The translations under genes were made by a program, and so were the position numbers. A DNA stretch of 48,170 nt from Flavobacteriales bacterium. GTDB lineage: Bacteria > Bacteroidota > Bacteroidia > Flavobacteriales > Flavobacteriaceae. Position 1 is the stretch's first letter. Each line of letters starts with the position of its first letter. The notes beneath the pieces were generated by a model, which did not search any database, was not told where the DNA came from, and was given only the letters and a program-made list of their open reading frames with translations. Below are positions 34,889 through 44,592 of the stretch, one piece after another. The DNA lies in NCBI GenBank assembly GCA_026996605.1, contig JALWLE010000070.1, positions 1 through 48,170 on the forward strand. The letters run 5' to 3'.

Positions 34889-34912
34889 AATGCACATCGT
34901 TCACTATTTTTC

Positions 34913-36160
34913 ATGAAACATTCATTGATACAAAAAATCACCGATAACAGTCTTATTTTTTTGTCTGTTATGGCTGTTCCTTTAAACATTATTTTATATA
35001 TTGTATTTAAAGAACGTGGTCAGCATTTCGAAATATTTGTGACACCTTTTCTCTCTTTGTTTGTGTTTGGTTTTACCTTTTTTCGTAATCGTATTCCTTT
35101 ACATATCAAGGTAAAAGTACTAAATGTTATATTTCTGTCCGGAGGAATTTTTGCTGTCTTAATGGGTTTGTTGGACTTAGGGAGCTTGTGGTTTTTATTA
35201 TCTATTATCTATACTTTATTTATTTTAAGAAGACGTGTGGCTCTTTTTATTTTTTCGTCTGCATTGGGTTATATGATAATTGCCGGTTATATGTTAGTTA
35301 CGAAGTCAGGATTTATACCTTTAGGTGCCGTAGTTTTTGAAAACTGTTATTATCCTTGTATCATTACACGTATCTTACATTTTATTATCGTAGGTTTTTT
35401 AATTTATTATATCGTAGGTAGCTTTTTAAAAGAAATACGTGAGAATATGTTGGTATTAAACCGACAGTCTGAAGATTTACAAAAGTTGAATGAAAATTTA
35501 AAGAAAGAATCTATAGCCAAACAAAAAATTCAAGCCGAACTGATTGATGCCATTATTCTAACAGAAGAAAGAGAGCGTAAGCGAATTGCCCGAGATTTGC
35601 ACGATGGTCTGGGACCTATATTATCATCTGTACACCTGTATTATCAAGCTTATATCGATGCTAAAACAGAGGAAGAAAAATCAAAAATTGAGGTAAAACT
35701 AAAACAAAATATTAAAAATGCAATGCAGGATGTTTCAAAAATATCTCATAATATCAGTCCGGAAATTATTGAAAATAACGGTCTAATTGTAGGCTTAAAT
35801 AATTTCATCAATGAAATAGGGATTAAAAAAGATTTAGAAATTTCATTTGAGTATGATGAGTTTGGGCGATTTGACATCAAAAAAGAATTGAGCTTGTATA
35901 GAGTCGTTACAGAACTTATTAACAACACGATAAAACATGCAAAAGCAAGTTTAATACATATTCAAATTGGCGTAGAAGATGGTAATATTATTGTAAATTA
36001 TTGTGATAACGGACAAGGAATAGATCAAACAAAACTACAACAAAACACAGGTATCGGGCTAAAAAATATTGCAAATCGTATGCAATCTTTGGGTGGCTCT
36101 TTTGTTTATAATTCAAAAAAACGAAAAGCTTTTAGAGCCAGATTGATTTTACCTTTATAG
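34913..36160 (+). CDS. NarL-type sensor histidine kinase
   Basis: About 415 residues from the ATG at 34913. The first 165 residues contain about six hydrophobic helices and no large periplasmic loop, so it senses within or near the membrane. A coiled coil (QSEDLQKLNENLKKESIAKQK) leads to a HisKA_3 dimer domain with phospho-acceptor His230 in ERKRIARDLHDGLG. The ATP-binding domain has RVVTELINNTIKHAKA, DNGQGID and GIGLKNIANRM. Its partner response regulator begins 47 bases downstream. The signal is unknown. Confidence 0.9.
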   Translation: MKHSLIQKITDNSLIFLSVMAVPLNIILYIVFKERGQHFEIFVTPFLSLFVFGFTFFRNRIPLHIKVKVLNVIFLSGGIFAVLMGLLDLGSLWFLLSIIYTLFILRRRVALFIFSSALGYMIIAGYMLVTKSGFIPLGAVVFENCYYPCIITRILHFIIVGFLIYYIVGSFLKEIRENMLVLNRQSEDLQKLNENLKKESIAKQKIQAELIDAIILTEERERKRIARDLHDGLGPILSSVHLYYQAYIDAKTEEEKSKIEVKLKQNIKNAMQDVSKISHNISPEIIENNGLIVGLNNFINEIGIKKDLEISFEYDEFGRFDIKKELSLYRVVTELINNTIKHAKASLIHIQIGVEDGNIIVNYCDNGQGIDQTKLQQNTGIGLKNIANRMQSLGGSFVYNSKKRKAFRARLILPL

Positions 36161-36207
36161 TGCTTTAAAGATACATGTTATTGTTCTGATATTAAAACTA
36201 ATGAAAA

Positions 36208-36852
36208 ATGAAACCTATAAAAATAGCTGTTGTTGATGATCATCATATTTTTAGAGAAGGCTTACGATTAGTCTTACAACAAATCAATAACTTGGATATA
36301 GTATATGACACTCATTCAGGAAATGATTTTTTGGCTTATATTCAAAAGCACCCTGTTGATGTAGCCATTGTTGATATATTGATGCCGGAACTTACCGGTG
36401 TCGAACTGACACAAAAACTTATAAAATTAAATCCCTCCATGAAAGTTATTGCTTTGACCATGTTTTCCGATTTAGAACATTATTCACAAATGATGACGGC
36501 AGGTGCTTCGGGTTTTTTGGTTAAAAGTGCTTCAAAAGAAGAGTTATATCAAGCTATTAAAATTGTATATAAAGGAGGAAATTATTTTAGTCAGGAAATA
36601 TTAAAAAAACTGGCAACACAATCCGTTTACAAGCAAAAATTAATTCAAAGGTCACATTTAACTCCTCGTGAAAAAGAAATTTTAAAATTATTATGCTCAG
36701 GTAAAACAACTTCAGAAATTTCCGAACAATTATTTATCAGTTTTAAAACCGTTGAAACACACCGCACCAATATTTTTAAAAAAGCCGATGTACATAATAT
36801 TGCCGAATTGATTATTTGGGCAATTAAACACCATTACTTTTCGGTAAAATAA
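36208..36852 (+). CDS. LuxR/NarL-family response regulator
   Basis: A 214-residue two-domain protein. The receiver has the acidic pocket VVDDHHIFREGL and the phospho-acceptor Asp56 in VAIVDILMPE, with the conserved Lys in FLVKSASKEELYQAI. The C-terminal helix-turn-helix has LTPREKEILKLLCSGKTTSEIS and SFKTVETHRTNIFKKADV. It should be phosphorylated by the upstream kinase and bind DNA. Target genes cannot be read from the window. Convergent with pnp. Confidence 0.93.
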   Translation: MKPIKIAVVDDHHIFREGLRLVLQQINNLDIVYDTHSGNDFLAYIQKHPVDVAIVDILMPELTGVELTQKLIKLNPSMKVIALTMFSDLEHYSQMMTAGASGFLVKSASKEELYQAIKIVYKGGNYFSQEILKKLATQSVYKQKLIQRSHLTPREKEILKLLCSGKTTSEISEQLFISFKTVETHRTNIFKKADVHNIAELIIWAIKHHYFSVK

Positions 36853-36956
36853 CCTATTTTTGTTTCTCTTCTTTTTTAAACTAAAATCCGGCTAATTATT
36901 TTATGATTATATTTGAAATCGATATTATATGAGTTAAAAATCTCAAAGCATAAAAG

Positions 36957-36984
36957 AAAAGCTTGCCAAAATTGACAAGCTTTT
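36957..36984 (-). terminator. Terminator of pnp
   Basis: A 9-bp perfect stem, AAAAGCTTG at 36957-36965 and CAAGCTTTT at 36976-36984, with a 10-base loop. On the minus strand it is followed by a T-rich run (TTTTCTTTTA). It begins 8 bases after the pnp stop. Confidence 0.82.
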
Positions 36985-36992
36985 ATTAATCT

Positions 36993-39140
36993 TTATGATT
37001 CTCTACGTGGAGGTCTTTTATCTTTACGGGGCGGACGGGGCAATAATGCTTTTCTGGATAATTTCATTTTACCTCTGTCAAACCCCACAACTTTAACTTC
37101 AACCGTGTCACCTTCTTTTAAAACATCTGTTACTTTGTCAATACGTTTCCAATCAATTTCGGATATGTGCAATAATCCGTCTGTTCCGGGAGCAATCTCA
37201 ACAAAAGCACCGAAATCTTTAATCGAGACCACTTTGCCTTTATAAGTTTCACCTACTTCCGGTTCAAAAGTAATCACGGCTATGCGGTCTAATACTTTTT
37301 GTATTTTATCCATATCCGTTCCCATAATTTCTATCAAACCTTTGCCATCAACTTCATCGATAACGATGGTTGTATCGGTATCTTCTTGCAACTGTTGAAT
37401 ATCTTTACCGCCTTTACCGATAACCGCACCGATATAGTCTTTATCAATTTCAATTTTAACCATTTTCGGCACAAAATCTTTAACGGTAGGTCGGGGTTCC
37501 GTAATGGCTTTTTCCATTTCACCCATAATATGCATTCTACCTTCTTTGGCTTGGTGCAAAGCTTTTTCAAGGATTTCTCGTTTCAAATCCTTGATTTTGA
37601 TATCCATTTGACAAGCTGTGATGCCGTCTTTGGTTCCGGTAACTTTAAAATCCATATCACCCAAATGGTCTTCATCACCAAGTATATCGGATAAGACCGC
37701 ATAATTTTTGGTGTCTTCATCATAAATCAAGCCCATGGCTATACCCGACACCGGTTTTTTCATTTGAATACCGGCATCCATGAGTGCCATAGAACCTGCA
37801 CAAACCGTTGCCATCGATGATGATCCGTTTGATTCCAAAATATCGGAAACGACCCTAATGGTATAAGGTGTATCTTCCGGCACCATCGGTTCCAAAGCCC
37901 GTTGAGCCAAGTGACCGTGACCTATTTCACGACGCGATGTACCGCGCAAGGGACGGGCTTCACCGGTTGAAAAAGGCGGAAAGTTATAATGTAAATAAAA
38001 TTTTTCTTCACTGCGTAATGTAGCACCGTCTATCATATTGACTTCTCGTGAAGTTCCGAGTGTGACTGTTGCCAAAGCTTGGGTTTCACCACGCGTAAAG
38101 ATAGCTGAGCCGTGAACTGAAGGTAAATAATCCACTTCTGTCCATATGGGCCTGATCTCATTAGTTTTACGTCCATCTAAACGTATGCCTTCATTCAAAA
38201 TCAAATCACGAACGGCTTTTTTCATCACTTTATGAAAATATTCACCGATTAATTTACCTTTTTCTTCTATAGTTTCCTCGTCATAAGCTTCTAAAAGTTC
38301 TTCCTTAACGGCATTGAATTTATCGCTACGTTCATGCTTGCCGGTACCTTCTTTGGCAATAGCATACAATTTATCATAAACCGCTTTTTCTATTTCATTA
38401 TATAATGACTCATCTTGTTCAGCTTTGGGATAATCTCTTTTAGGAAAAGCTTTAGCCACTTGCTCGGCAAATTTCTTTTGAACAGCCACTTGTTTTTTAA
38501 TAGCTTGATGCGCAAATTCAATGGCTTCAATCATTTCTTCTTCACTCACTTCCTGCATTTGTCCTTCCACCATTGTTACGGAATCTTCAGTACCACCGAC
38601 CATTAGGTCAATAGTGGCTTGCTCATTGGCTTCATAACTGGGATTGATAACTAACTCACCGTCAATTTTTGCCACGCGCACTTCCGAAATAGGTCCTTCA
38701 AAAGGAATATCCGACACTGCCAATGCCGCAGAAGCAGCTAAACCGGCTAATGAATCGGCTTGTACATTTTCATCGTGTGACATCAACTGTATCATCACTT
38801 GTGTTTCAGCGTGGTAATCTTTGGGAAATAAAGGTCGCAATACGCGATCAACTAATCGCATAACTAAAATTTCTTCGGTACTGGGACGTCCTTCTCTTTT
38901 GAAAAATCCGCCCGGAAATTTACCCGATGAGGCAAATTTTTCTCGATAATCTACCGTTAAAGGTAAAAAATCGATATCCGGATTGACATCTTTTGAAGCT
39001 ACGGCGGTTGCCAATAGCATCGTATTGCCCATTCTTACAACAACCGAGCCGTCTGCCTGTTTGGCTAATTTTCCGGTTTCTATGGATATGGTTCGCCCGT
39101 CATCGAGCTGAATGGTTTCTCTAATTGGTTCTGGTATCAT
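36993..39140 (-). CDS. pnp: Polyribonucleotide nucleotidyltransferase
   Basis: A 715-residue phosphorolytic 3'-5' exoribonuclease of the RNA degradosome type. Two RNase PH-like domains flank a helical linker; the second has the active-site region [24 protein letters not shown] and [17 protein letters not shown] domain ([18 protein letters not shown]) and an S1 domain ([21 protein letters not shown]) follow, with a basic [13 protein letters not shown] tail. It is downstream of rpsO in the classical rpsO-pnp order. A strong hairpin lies between them. Confidence 0.98.
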   Translation of the reverse strand: MIPEPIRETIQLDDGRTISIETGKLAKQADGSVVVRMGNTMLLATAVASKDVNPDIDFLPLTVDYREKFASSGKFPGGFFKREGRPSTEEILVMRLVDRVLRPLFPKDYHAETQVMIQLMSHDENVQADSLAGLAASAALAVSDIPFEGPISEVRVAKIDGELVINPSYEANEQATIDLMVGGTEDSVTMVEGQMQEVSEEEMIEAIEFAHQAIKKQVAVQKKFAEQVAKAFPKRDYPKAEQDESLYNEIEKAVYDKLYAIAKEGTGKHERSDKFNAVKEELLEAYDEETIEEKGKLIGEYFHKVMKKAVRDLILNEGIRLDGRKTNEIRPIWTEVDYLPSVHGSAIFTRGETQALATVTLGTSREVNMIDGATLRSEEKFYLHYNFPPFSTGEARPLRGTSRREIGHGHLAQRALEPMVPEDTPYTIRVVSDILESNGSSSMATVCAGSMALMDAGIQMKKPVSGIAMGLIYDEDTKNYAVLSDILGDEDHLGDMDFKVTGTKDGITACQMDIKIKDLKREILEKALHQAKEGRMHIMGEMEKAITEPRPTVKDFVPKMVKIEIDKDYIGAVIGKGGKDIQQLQEDTDTTIVIDEVDGKGLIEIMGTDMDKIQKVLDRIAVITFEPEVGETYKGKVVSIKDFGAFVEIAPGTDGLLHISEIDWKRIDKVTDVLKEGDTVEVKVVGFDRGKMKLSRKALLPRPPRKDKRPPRRES

Positions 39141-39213
39141 AAAATAATCTAAATTTAAAAAGTGTCAGTTTATACTCTAACTGATAAAATAATGTAGTCA
39201 ATTAAAGATACAA

Positions 39214-39237
39214 AGAAGGGCAGTTACCTGCCCTTCT
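39214..39237 (-). terminator. Hairpin between rpsO and pnp
   Basis: A 10-bp perfect stem, AGAAGGGCAG at 39214-39223 and CTGCCCTTCT at 39228-39237, with a 4-base loop. It lies 13 bases after the rpsO stop. The minus strand continues TTGTATCTTTAATT, only moderately T-rich, so it may be a partial terminator or a processing/stability hairpin before pnp. Confidence 0.72.
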
Positions 39238-39250
39238 CAATATAGCCGGC

Positions 39251-39520
39251 TTATTTACGTAAGCCCAGTTCTTTAATAATGTTTCGATATCGTTCAATAT
39301 CGTTGTTTTTCAAATAGTTTAAAAGACTGCGTCTTTTTCCTACCATTTTGACCAAAGCTTTTTCAGTGCCATAGTCGTGTTTGTTCTTCTTTAAATGTTC
39401 GGTCAAATGGTTGATGCGATACGTAAACAACGCAATTTGTCCTTCCGGTGAGCCGGTGTCTTTTTCAGATTTGCCGTATTTGGCGAAAATCTCTTTTTTA
39501 ACTTCTGGTGTTAAATACAT
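39251..39520 (-). CDS. rpsO: 30S ribosomal protein S15
   Basis: An 89-residue all-helical ribosomal protein. The rRNA-binding loop is visible in [33 protein letters not shown], and the following [21 protein letters not shown] is the family signature. It binds 16S rRNA early in small-subunit assembly. Length is normal. A good Bacteroidota promoter lies 47-77 bases upstream. It is followed by pnp on the same strand. Confidence 0.98.
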   Translation of the reverse strand: MYLTPEVKKEIFAKYGKSEKDTGSPEGQIALFTYRINHLTEHLKKNKHDYGTEKALVKMVGKRRSLLNYLKNNDIERYRNIIKELGLRK

Positions 39521-39566
39521 GCCAATATTGTTTTAAATGATTATTATGTATATTATTATCAAGCTG

Positions 39567-39597
39567 CAAAGATACAATAAATATTTTTATACACAAA
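39567..39597 (-). promoter_or_regulatory. Promoter for rpsO
   Basis: On the minus strand, TTTG (complement of 39594-39597), a 19-base spacer, and TATCTTTG (complement of 39567-39574). This is a full consensus match, 46 bases before the rpsO ATG. It abuts the MITE-like element whose left duplication starts at 39606. Confidence 0.7.
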
Positions 39598-39605
39598 ATG
39601 GTTTT

Positions 39606-39615
39606 TATTTAACGA
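39606..39615. repeat. 10-bp target duplication, left copy
   Basis: TATTTAACGA, matching TATTTAACAA at 39870-39879 with one difference. Confidence 0.55.
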
Positions 39616-39869
39616 CAGGGCAAACGCACCATATTGTATTATTCAGGAATACCATAAAATATTAATGTAACCAAGTATAATGATTTGTAAATTCCTTAAT
39701 ATCAGCTCCGTAGGAGCGACCTGTAATATGCATTATTGATAATTTTATTAGGACGCCCCGAAGGAGCTTTATTATTGTATTGGATTGTAATGGCATTATG
39801 TTCTACAAACAGAATGCCTCTAAGGGACTAAAAGAAATATTTTAATTTTTTTATAGTGCGTTTGCCCTG
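39616..39869. mobile_element. MITE-like element 3, unrelated to elements 1 and 2
   Basis: A 254-base non-coding element with perfect 14-bp ends: CAGGGCAAACGCAC at 39616-39629 and its complement at 39856-39869. A 10-bp near-perfect duplication flanks it. The centre carries AGCTCCGTAGGAGCGACCTG and GGACGCCCCGAAGGAGCT, palindromic GC-rich patches of a kind I remember as common intergenic repeats in Bacteroidota. No open frame of note is present. A 10-bp duplication would fit IS4-like transposition, but I cannot name the family. Confidence 0.75.
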
Positions 39870-39879
39870 TATTTAACAA
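39870..39879. repeat. 10-bp target duplication, right copy
   Basis: TATTTAACAA, nine of ten bases shared with 39606-39615. Confidence 0.55.
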
Positions 39880-39958
39880 TTAGCAGGTAAACACAGCATA
39901 ATTTTTGATAAAAAAGTTTTTCAAAAATAAGTATCTTGCAAACTCAAATTCAACTAGC

Positions 39959-41245
39959 ATGCAAGTCAATGGATTTTCAAAATTATCAAAACAAGCCAAG
40001 ATAGATTGGTTATTGCAAACTTATTTTAAAAATAATACCGATGCCCGTCGCGTTTTAGAACAGTATTGGCACGACGATGCCGATTTGCAAGAATTACATG
40101 ATGGTTTTATAGAAAATACTTTGACTAATTTTTACTTGCCTTATGCCGTGGCACCTAATTTTTTAATCAATGGTAAAATATATACCATACCTATGGCTAT
40201 TGAAGAAAGTTCGGTAGTAGCGGCAGCATCTAAAGCGGCTAAATTTTGGTTAGACAAAGGTGGTTTTAAATCCGAAGTCATCGATACCGAAAAATTGGGG
40301 CATATCCATTTTACTTATACCGGTTCTACAGCGGAATTAATTCAATTTTTCAGACAAAATCGTGATAAAATATTACAATCTGTAGCCGGTATGCAAGCCA
40401 ACATGCAAAAACGGGGCGGTGGTGTCAAAGATATTAATTTGATAGACAAAACAGGCGCCATGTGGGATTATTACCAAATAGAATTTCAATTTGACACAGC
40501 CGACGCTATGGGCGCAAATTTTATTAATTCGGTACTGGAAGAAGCTGCAGAAAGTTTGCAAGATTTGGCTCAAAAACAGTTGACCGGAAAATTAGAAATC
40601 ATAATGCGTATCTTATCTAACTACACCCCTGATTGCCGTGTAAAAGCATCGGTAAGCTGTCCGGTTGATGTCTTGCAAACGGCAAATTTATCCGGTGAAG
40701 CGTATGCACGCAAATTTGCACAAGCCATACAAATAGCCGAAGTAGAGCCTTACAGAGCAGTTACGCACAACAAAGGTATCATGAATGGTGTCGATGCGGT
40801 GGTTATAGCCACCGGCAACGATTTTAGAGCCGTTGAAGCTAATGCACACGCTTATGCCGGCAGGAACGGACAATATACTTCGCTGTCACATGCAGAAATC
40901 AAAAACGGTAGGTTGCATTATTGGTTAGATATGCCTTTGGCGGTTGGAACCGTAGGCGGTATAACGGCAATTCATCCTTTGGTGCGGTTTTCGTTGCAAT
41001 TATTGCAAAATCCGTCTGCTAAAGATTTGATGCAAATCATAGCGGCATCCGGCTTGGCGCAAAATTTTGCAGCTGTTAATTCATTAATAACAGACGGGAT
41101 TCAAAAAGGACATATGAAAATGCATTTGAATAATCTTTTAAGCTTTCTTAAAGCTACACCCGAAGAACGACAAAAAGCGGAAAAGTATTTTGCCGATAAA
41201 AAAGTCAGTTTCAGGGCTTTGAAAGATTTGTTGGGGAGGGATTGA
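39959..41245 (+). CDS. mvaA: Class II (degradative-type) HMG-CoA reductase
   Basis: About 428 residues from the ATG at 39959. A TTG frame from 39905 adds 18 residues of poor character. Class II signatures are present: ENTLTNFYLPYAVAPNFLI with catalytic Glu, IPMAIEESSVVAAASKAA, THNKGIMNGVDAV with catalytic Lys, GNDFRAVEANAHAYA with Asp, and GHMKMHLNNLL with His. It interconverts HMG-CoA and mevalonate. In flavobacteria such class II enzymes serve mevalonate-route isoprenoid synthesis despite the degradative label. No other mevalonate gene is beside it. Confidence 0.93.
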   Translation: MQVNGFSKLSKQAKIDWLLQTYFKNNTDARRVLEQYWHDDADLQELHDGFIENTLTNFYLPYAVAPNFLINGKIYTIPMAIEESSVVAAASKAAKFWLDKGGFKSEVIDTEKLGHIHFTYTGSTAELIQFFRQNRDKILQSVAGMQANMQKRGGGVKDINLIDKTGAMWDYYQIEFQFDTADAMGANFINSVLEEAAESLQDLAQKQLTGKLEIIMRILSNYTPDCRVKASVSCPVDVLQTANLSGEAYARKFAQAIQIAEVEPYRAVTHNKGIMNGVDAVVIATGNDFRAVEANAHAYAGRNGQYTSLSHAEIKNGRLHYWLDMPLAVGTVGGITAIHPLVRFSLQLLQNPSAKDLMQIIAASGLAQNFAAVNSLITDGIQKGHMKMHLNNLLSFLKATPEERQKAEKYFADKKVSFRALKDLLGRD

Positions 41246-41327
41246 TTATAAATTTAATCGCTAATCCCGCCTTTATAAAATTAATCTTAGTTTCTTACTA
41301 TCATTAGCACCCGTATTTCAACCTTTT

Positions 41328-42620
41328 CTATTTTCTCATTAAAGCTTCTATCTCTTCGACTGTAATCGGAATATTTTTCATCAAATTAACAGGTTCTCCT
41401 TCTTCTTGAATAACATAATCATCTTCGATACGAACCCCAATACCTTCTTCGGGAATATAAATACCCGGTTCTACGGTAAAGACCATACCGGCTTGCATTG
41501 GTTCTTCGAGTATGCCGTAATCGTGGGTATCTAATCCCATATGGTGAGATGTGCCGTGCATAAAATATTTTTTATAAGCGGGCCAGTCCGGATTTTCGTT
41601 TTTAATGTCCTCTTCGGTCAATAAACCGAGTTTGACGAGTTCTTTTTCCATGATACGTCCTACTTTGTCTTGGTATTCTGCCCAAATAACCCCCGGTTTT
41701 AACATTTTGGCGGCAGCATCCTTTACACGCAAGACCGCTTCATAAACTTCTTTTTGACGAGGTGAAAATTTACCGTTTGCCGGCACACAACGGGTCATAT
41801 CAGATGCCCAATTACCATATTCGGCACCGACATCGAGCAGTATCAAATCACCATCTTTGATCTCTGCATCATTTTGAATATAATGTAGAACATTGGCATT
41901 CGCACCACTTGCAATAATCGGAGTATAGGCAAAACCACGTGAGCCGCGACGTAAGAATTCGTGTGCAAATTCGGCTTCCAATTCATATTCTTTCATGCCG
42001 GGGCGAACTTTATCTAAAATACGTCTAAAACCGGCTTCGGTAATATCACAGGCTTTCTGAATTTGTGCAATTTCTTCTGGTTCTTTGACACTTCGCAAAC
42101 GTTGTAAAATAGGATTACTGCGTTCAAATTTATGCCCCGGAAACAGCGCTTTGACTTTTTTGATAAAACGATCTTCACGCGTTTCCACCTCGGTAGATGC
42201 CCGATAATGTTCGTTAGTATTGATATAAATATTTTCAGCTTGAAAAGCGAGTTTTTTCAGTAGCGCATCAAAATCTTGCAACCAGTGCACATTTTTAATA
42301 CCTGTTAATTCGGTAGCTTTTTCTTTAGTCAATTTTTCGCCTTCCCAAACCTTGATATGATCATTGGTTTCTCTTAAAAACAAAATTTCTCTATCATTCT
42401 TATTAGGTGCATCAGGAAAAAGTAATAAAATGCTTTCTTCTTGATCAACACCGGTCAAATAAAAAATATCCCGATGTTGGGCAAACGGCAACGTACTGTC
42501 GGCACTAATGGGATAAATATCATTGGAATTAAATACGGCAATAGATTTAGGTTTCATCTGCGCCATAAATTTTTGACGGTTCTTTTTATATAAACTTGCC
42601 GGAAGTGGTTTGTATCTCAT
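41328..42620 (-). CDS. Aminopeptidase P family protein
   Basis: A 430-residue pita-bread metallopeptidase. The N-terminal half is the creatinase-like domain with the AMP-N pattern. The C-terminal half has metal ligands in LILLDVGAEYGNWASDMTR (two Asp), MHGTSHHMGLDTHD (His), VFTVEPGIYIPEEG (Glu) and GVRIEDDYVI (Glu). It removes N-terminal residues before proline (Xaa-Pro). PepP-type rather than prolidase-type is likely from the N-terminal region. It is convergent with the HMG-CoA reductase gene and looks monocistronic. Confidence 0.93.
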   Translation of the reverse strand: MRYKPLPASLYKKNRQKFMAQMKPKSIAVFNSNDIYPISADSTLPFAQHRDIFYLTGVDQEESILLLFPDAPNKNDREILFLRETNDHIKVWEGEKLTKEKATELTGIKNVHWLQDFDALLKKLAFQAENIYINTNEHYRASTEVETREDRFIKKVKALFPGHKFERSNPILQRLRSVKEPEEIAQIQKACDITEAGFRRILDKVRPGMKEYELEAEFAHEFLRRGSRGFAYTPIIASGANANVLHYIQNDAEIKDGDLILLDVGAEYGNWASDMTRCVPANGKFSPRQKEVYEAVLRVKDAAAKMLKPGVIWAEYQDKVGRIMEKELVKLGLLTEEDIKNENPDWPAYKKYFMHGTSHHMGLDTHDYGILEEPMQAGMVFTVEPGIYIPEEGIGVRIEDDYVIQEEGEPVNLMKNIPITVEEIEALMRK

Positions 42621-42707
42621 AATAAGGTCTTTTTTAAATTAATGGATAAAATTACGTTTTTTTATCAAATAATGACTAATTTTCAATGATTCATTATCTA
42701 TTTTCAA

Positions 42708-43106
42708 TTAATTATTTTGCGCCCCTTCTGTAATCCATTGTTTAATGGTATTAATTTGCGCCGCTGACAAATTGCCTCCTAACGGCATATTGCTGCCATA
42801 AGCACCCGAACCATCAATTTTTTTATACAAAACCGAATTCTCAGCATCACCTGGCACCACTCTTTTGGCAGAATAGCCCGAGGCATTGACATTGACTAAT
42901 TGGTTATAAGAATTAGCAGCAGTTAAATCCAAATTACCCGAACTGGGATGACAAGAAATGCAGTTTTGATCAAAAATGGGTTGGATATCGTTTGTAAAAC
43001 TAATATTTTCTGTTGGTTGATTGTCATCAACCGGTCCGGTATCTTTTGAACAATTGTACAAAGTAAATGTGATTAAAATAAGAAAGTTTAAATATGTTTT
43101 TTTCAT
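42708..43106 (-). CDS. Small c-type cytochrome lipoprotein
   Basis: A 132-residue protein with a lipoprotein signal (TFTLYNC, cysteine at residue 19). A single haem-binding CISCH motif lies near residue 54 in IFDQNCISCHPSSG. A distal Met is likely in GSNMPLGG. The domain resembles the planctomycete-type cytochrome c domain often found in Bacteroidota. It should sit in the periplasm or on the cell surface as a lipoprotein. It is 52 bases downstream of the cytochrome-barrel gene on the same strand and is probably its redox partner. Confidence 0.87.
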   Translation of the reverse strand: MKKTYLNFLILITFTLYNCSKDTGPVDDNQPTENISFTNDIQPIFDQNCISCHPSSGNLDLTAANSYNQLVNVNASGYSAKRVVPGDAENSVLYKKIDGSGAYGSNMPLGGNLSAAQINTIKQWITEGAQNN

Positions 43107-43158
43107 AGTATTTTTGTTTTATTAAAATTTGGAAATCAATTTTTTATAAATCTTCTTT

Positions 43159-44376
43159 TTAAAAATATCTAGCTAAATTAAAACCAAGCATAAAGCCGTC
43201 TTTCGGATAACGTAAAGTCGGATTAAAAAACAGGTTTTGTGCTAAAATCCTATCAGAATTGGTTATGGTTATTTGAAAAACATGATTGCCACTACTGGCT
43301 ATTTCATAGGCTAATGAGATAGGCATTGTACGGTGGTGGGTATTGGGCATAATTTCCAAGTCAATGGCAGATGTAAAGCCGGTTTTATATCGCAAACTTA
43401 CCGGTACTGCTATAACATAGGCTTCTTCTTTGGGTTTCATCACATAAGGAGTCAAATTTCGCCAAACCAATTCCGCTGTTATTTGTGCCGATAGCTTATC
43501 GCTGAATTTGCGTGAAATGATTAACTGCGTATCATAATACAAACGGTGGTAAAATTTGTATTCGAACGGACGACCATCGTCAAAAGTGGCTTGATCGGAA
43601 TATTGCGGAGCATTTTCGGTAGTCACGGCGATGTTTTCATAAAACGCCACACTCACCGGATATTTTTCGTCTTTGGTTTGCTTAATAATCAAATATTTAC
43701 CACCAATATCGTAAAACTTACCGTAACGGGTGCGCCCTATTTCAAACATTAAACGTTTACTGACCGGAATTTCAAAACTAAATCGAATATTGGAAGCCAA
43801 GTCCAAGCCCAAAAAGTTCTTAATCATATTTTCGTCAAACTTAGTGGCACCAAACCGGTGTTGAATCCCAAATCCAAAACCTTTAGCTTGACGAATAAAA
43901 GTGGTTTTGGCATTGATTAATTGTGAGAATGCAAAACTTTCTACCTTATTGGAATTTGTTGCAGCTTTATTTTTTTTGTCTGAAGCGGTTTGGGTTTTAC
44001 CTAATTGTCTGATATATTTTACCACCGCCCAACGGTCTTCTTCCGACAACATGTTTTTATAAGACGCCATTACGCCGCGTCCTTCGGTAATTTTCCAAAA
44101 TATTTCACCGTCTGTTTGTTGTTGTACGGCTAATGAAGTTAAATCCGCAGGTGGCGGGTTTAAGGTTTTAAGCATAACCGGATTGCCGGCACCTTTATCA
44201 CCATGGCACGATGCACATAATGACTTGTAAACTTTTTGTCCTTTATTTATTGCTTCAACTGTTTCACTAAAAGGATTCTGCAGTTGTTTTGCTTCGTCCG
44301 GTGCTTGCCAATGATTTTGGGCTTTGAGATTAAATATTCCTAAAGCCGTCAGTAAAATTAGTAGTACTTGTTTCAT
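43159..44376 (-). CDS. Cytochrome c domain fused to a DUF5777-type outer-membrane barrel
   Basis: A 405-residue protein. A signal peptide ends near FNLKAQ. Residues about 45-130 form a cytochrome c domain with CASCH (haem site, in YKSLCASCHGDKGAG) and a distal Met candidate in GVMASYKNML. After a lysine-rich linker (about 133-145) comes a barrel-like C-terminal half of about 255 residues with alternating strands (FGFGIQHRFGATKF, FYHRLYYDTQLIISR, FNPTLRYPKDGFMLGFNLARYF), which fits the DUF5777 type from memory. The final ARYF is an outer-membrane insertion-like end. A haem domain tied to a barrel suggests electron transfer at the outer membrane, but that is inference. Confidence 0.8.
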   Translation of the reverse strand: MKQVLLILLTALGIFNLKAQNHWQAPDEAKQLQNPFSETVEAINKGQKVYKSLCASCHGDKGAGNPVMLKTLNPPPADLTSLAVQQQTDGEIFWKITEGRGVMASYKNMLSEEDRWAVVKYIRQLGKTQTASDKKNKAATNSNKVESFAFSQLINAKTTFIRQAKGFGFGIQHRFGATKFDENMIKNFLGLDLASNIRFSFEIPVSKRLMFEIGRTRYGKFYDIGGKYLIIKQTKDEKYPVSVAFYENIAVTTENAPQYSDQATFDDGRPFEYKFYHRLYYDTQLIISRKFSDKLSAQITAELVWRNLTPYVMKPKEEAYVIAVPVSLRYKTGFTSAIDLEIMPNTHHRTMPISLAYEIASSGNHVFQITITNSDRILAQNLFFNPTLRYPKDGFMLGFNLARYF

Positions 44377-44399
44377 ACGATATGCTTTTAATTGAAATT

Positions 44400-44407
44400 C
44401 AAATATA
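44400..44407 (-). promoter_or_regulatory. -7 box for the cytochrome pair
   Basis: The minus strand reads TATATTTG, an exact TAnnTTTG match 23 bases before the ATG at 44376. Confidence 0.45.
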
Positions 44408-44545
44408 CAAAATTGAAATTAGTTGAAAGATTAAAGTAAAAGTGAATTCAATTGGTAGATTCCTTATTTCCTCAATTCCTCAAATTAGAAGCAGGAATAA
44501 AGGTCAGAAGTAGTGAAATAATATCAAACTTATGAATAAAAACCG

Positions 44546-44553
44546 TAAATTTG
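44546..44553 (+). promoter_or_regulatory. -7 box for the OmpH-like gene
   Basis: TAAATTTG, 39 bases before the ATG at 44593. Confidence 0.45.
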
Positions 44554-44592
44554 CCGCAATAAATTATCATATTAAATTAAATTAATCATACT

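Larger units (their letters stand above)
34182..34912. other. Long intergenic gap with promoter boxes and a fold-back repeat
   Basis: About 730 bases between ssb and the histidine kinase. It holds the predicted ssb box (34260-34267), fold-back repeat copy C (34634-34749) and the kinase box (34881-34888). I see no credible small gene or RNA gene. A longer TTG-started frame from 34787 runs into the kinase but is judged upstream of the true start. Confidence 0.6.

Noticed and set aside
34787-34912. N-terminal extension of the histidine kinase
   Set aside because: A TAAATTTG box lies inside it, at the usual distance from the ATG at 34913, and the added residues look non-coding.
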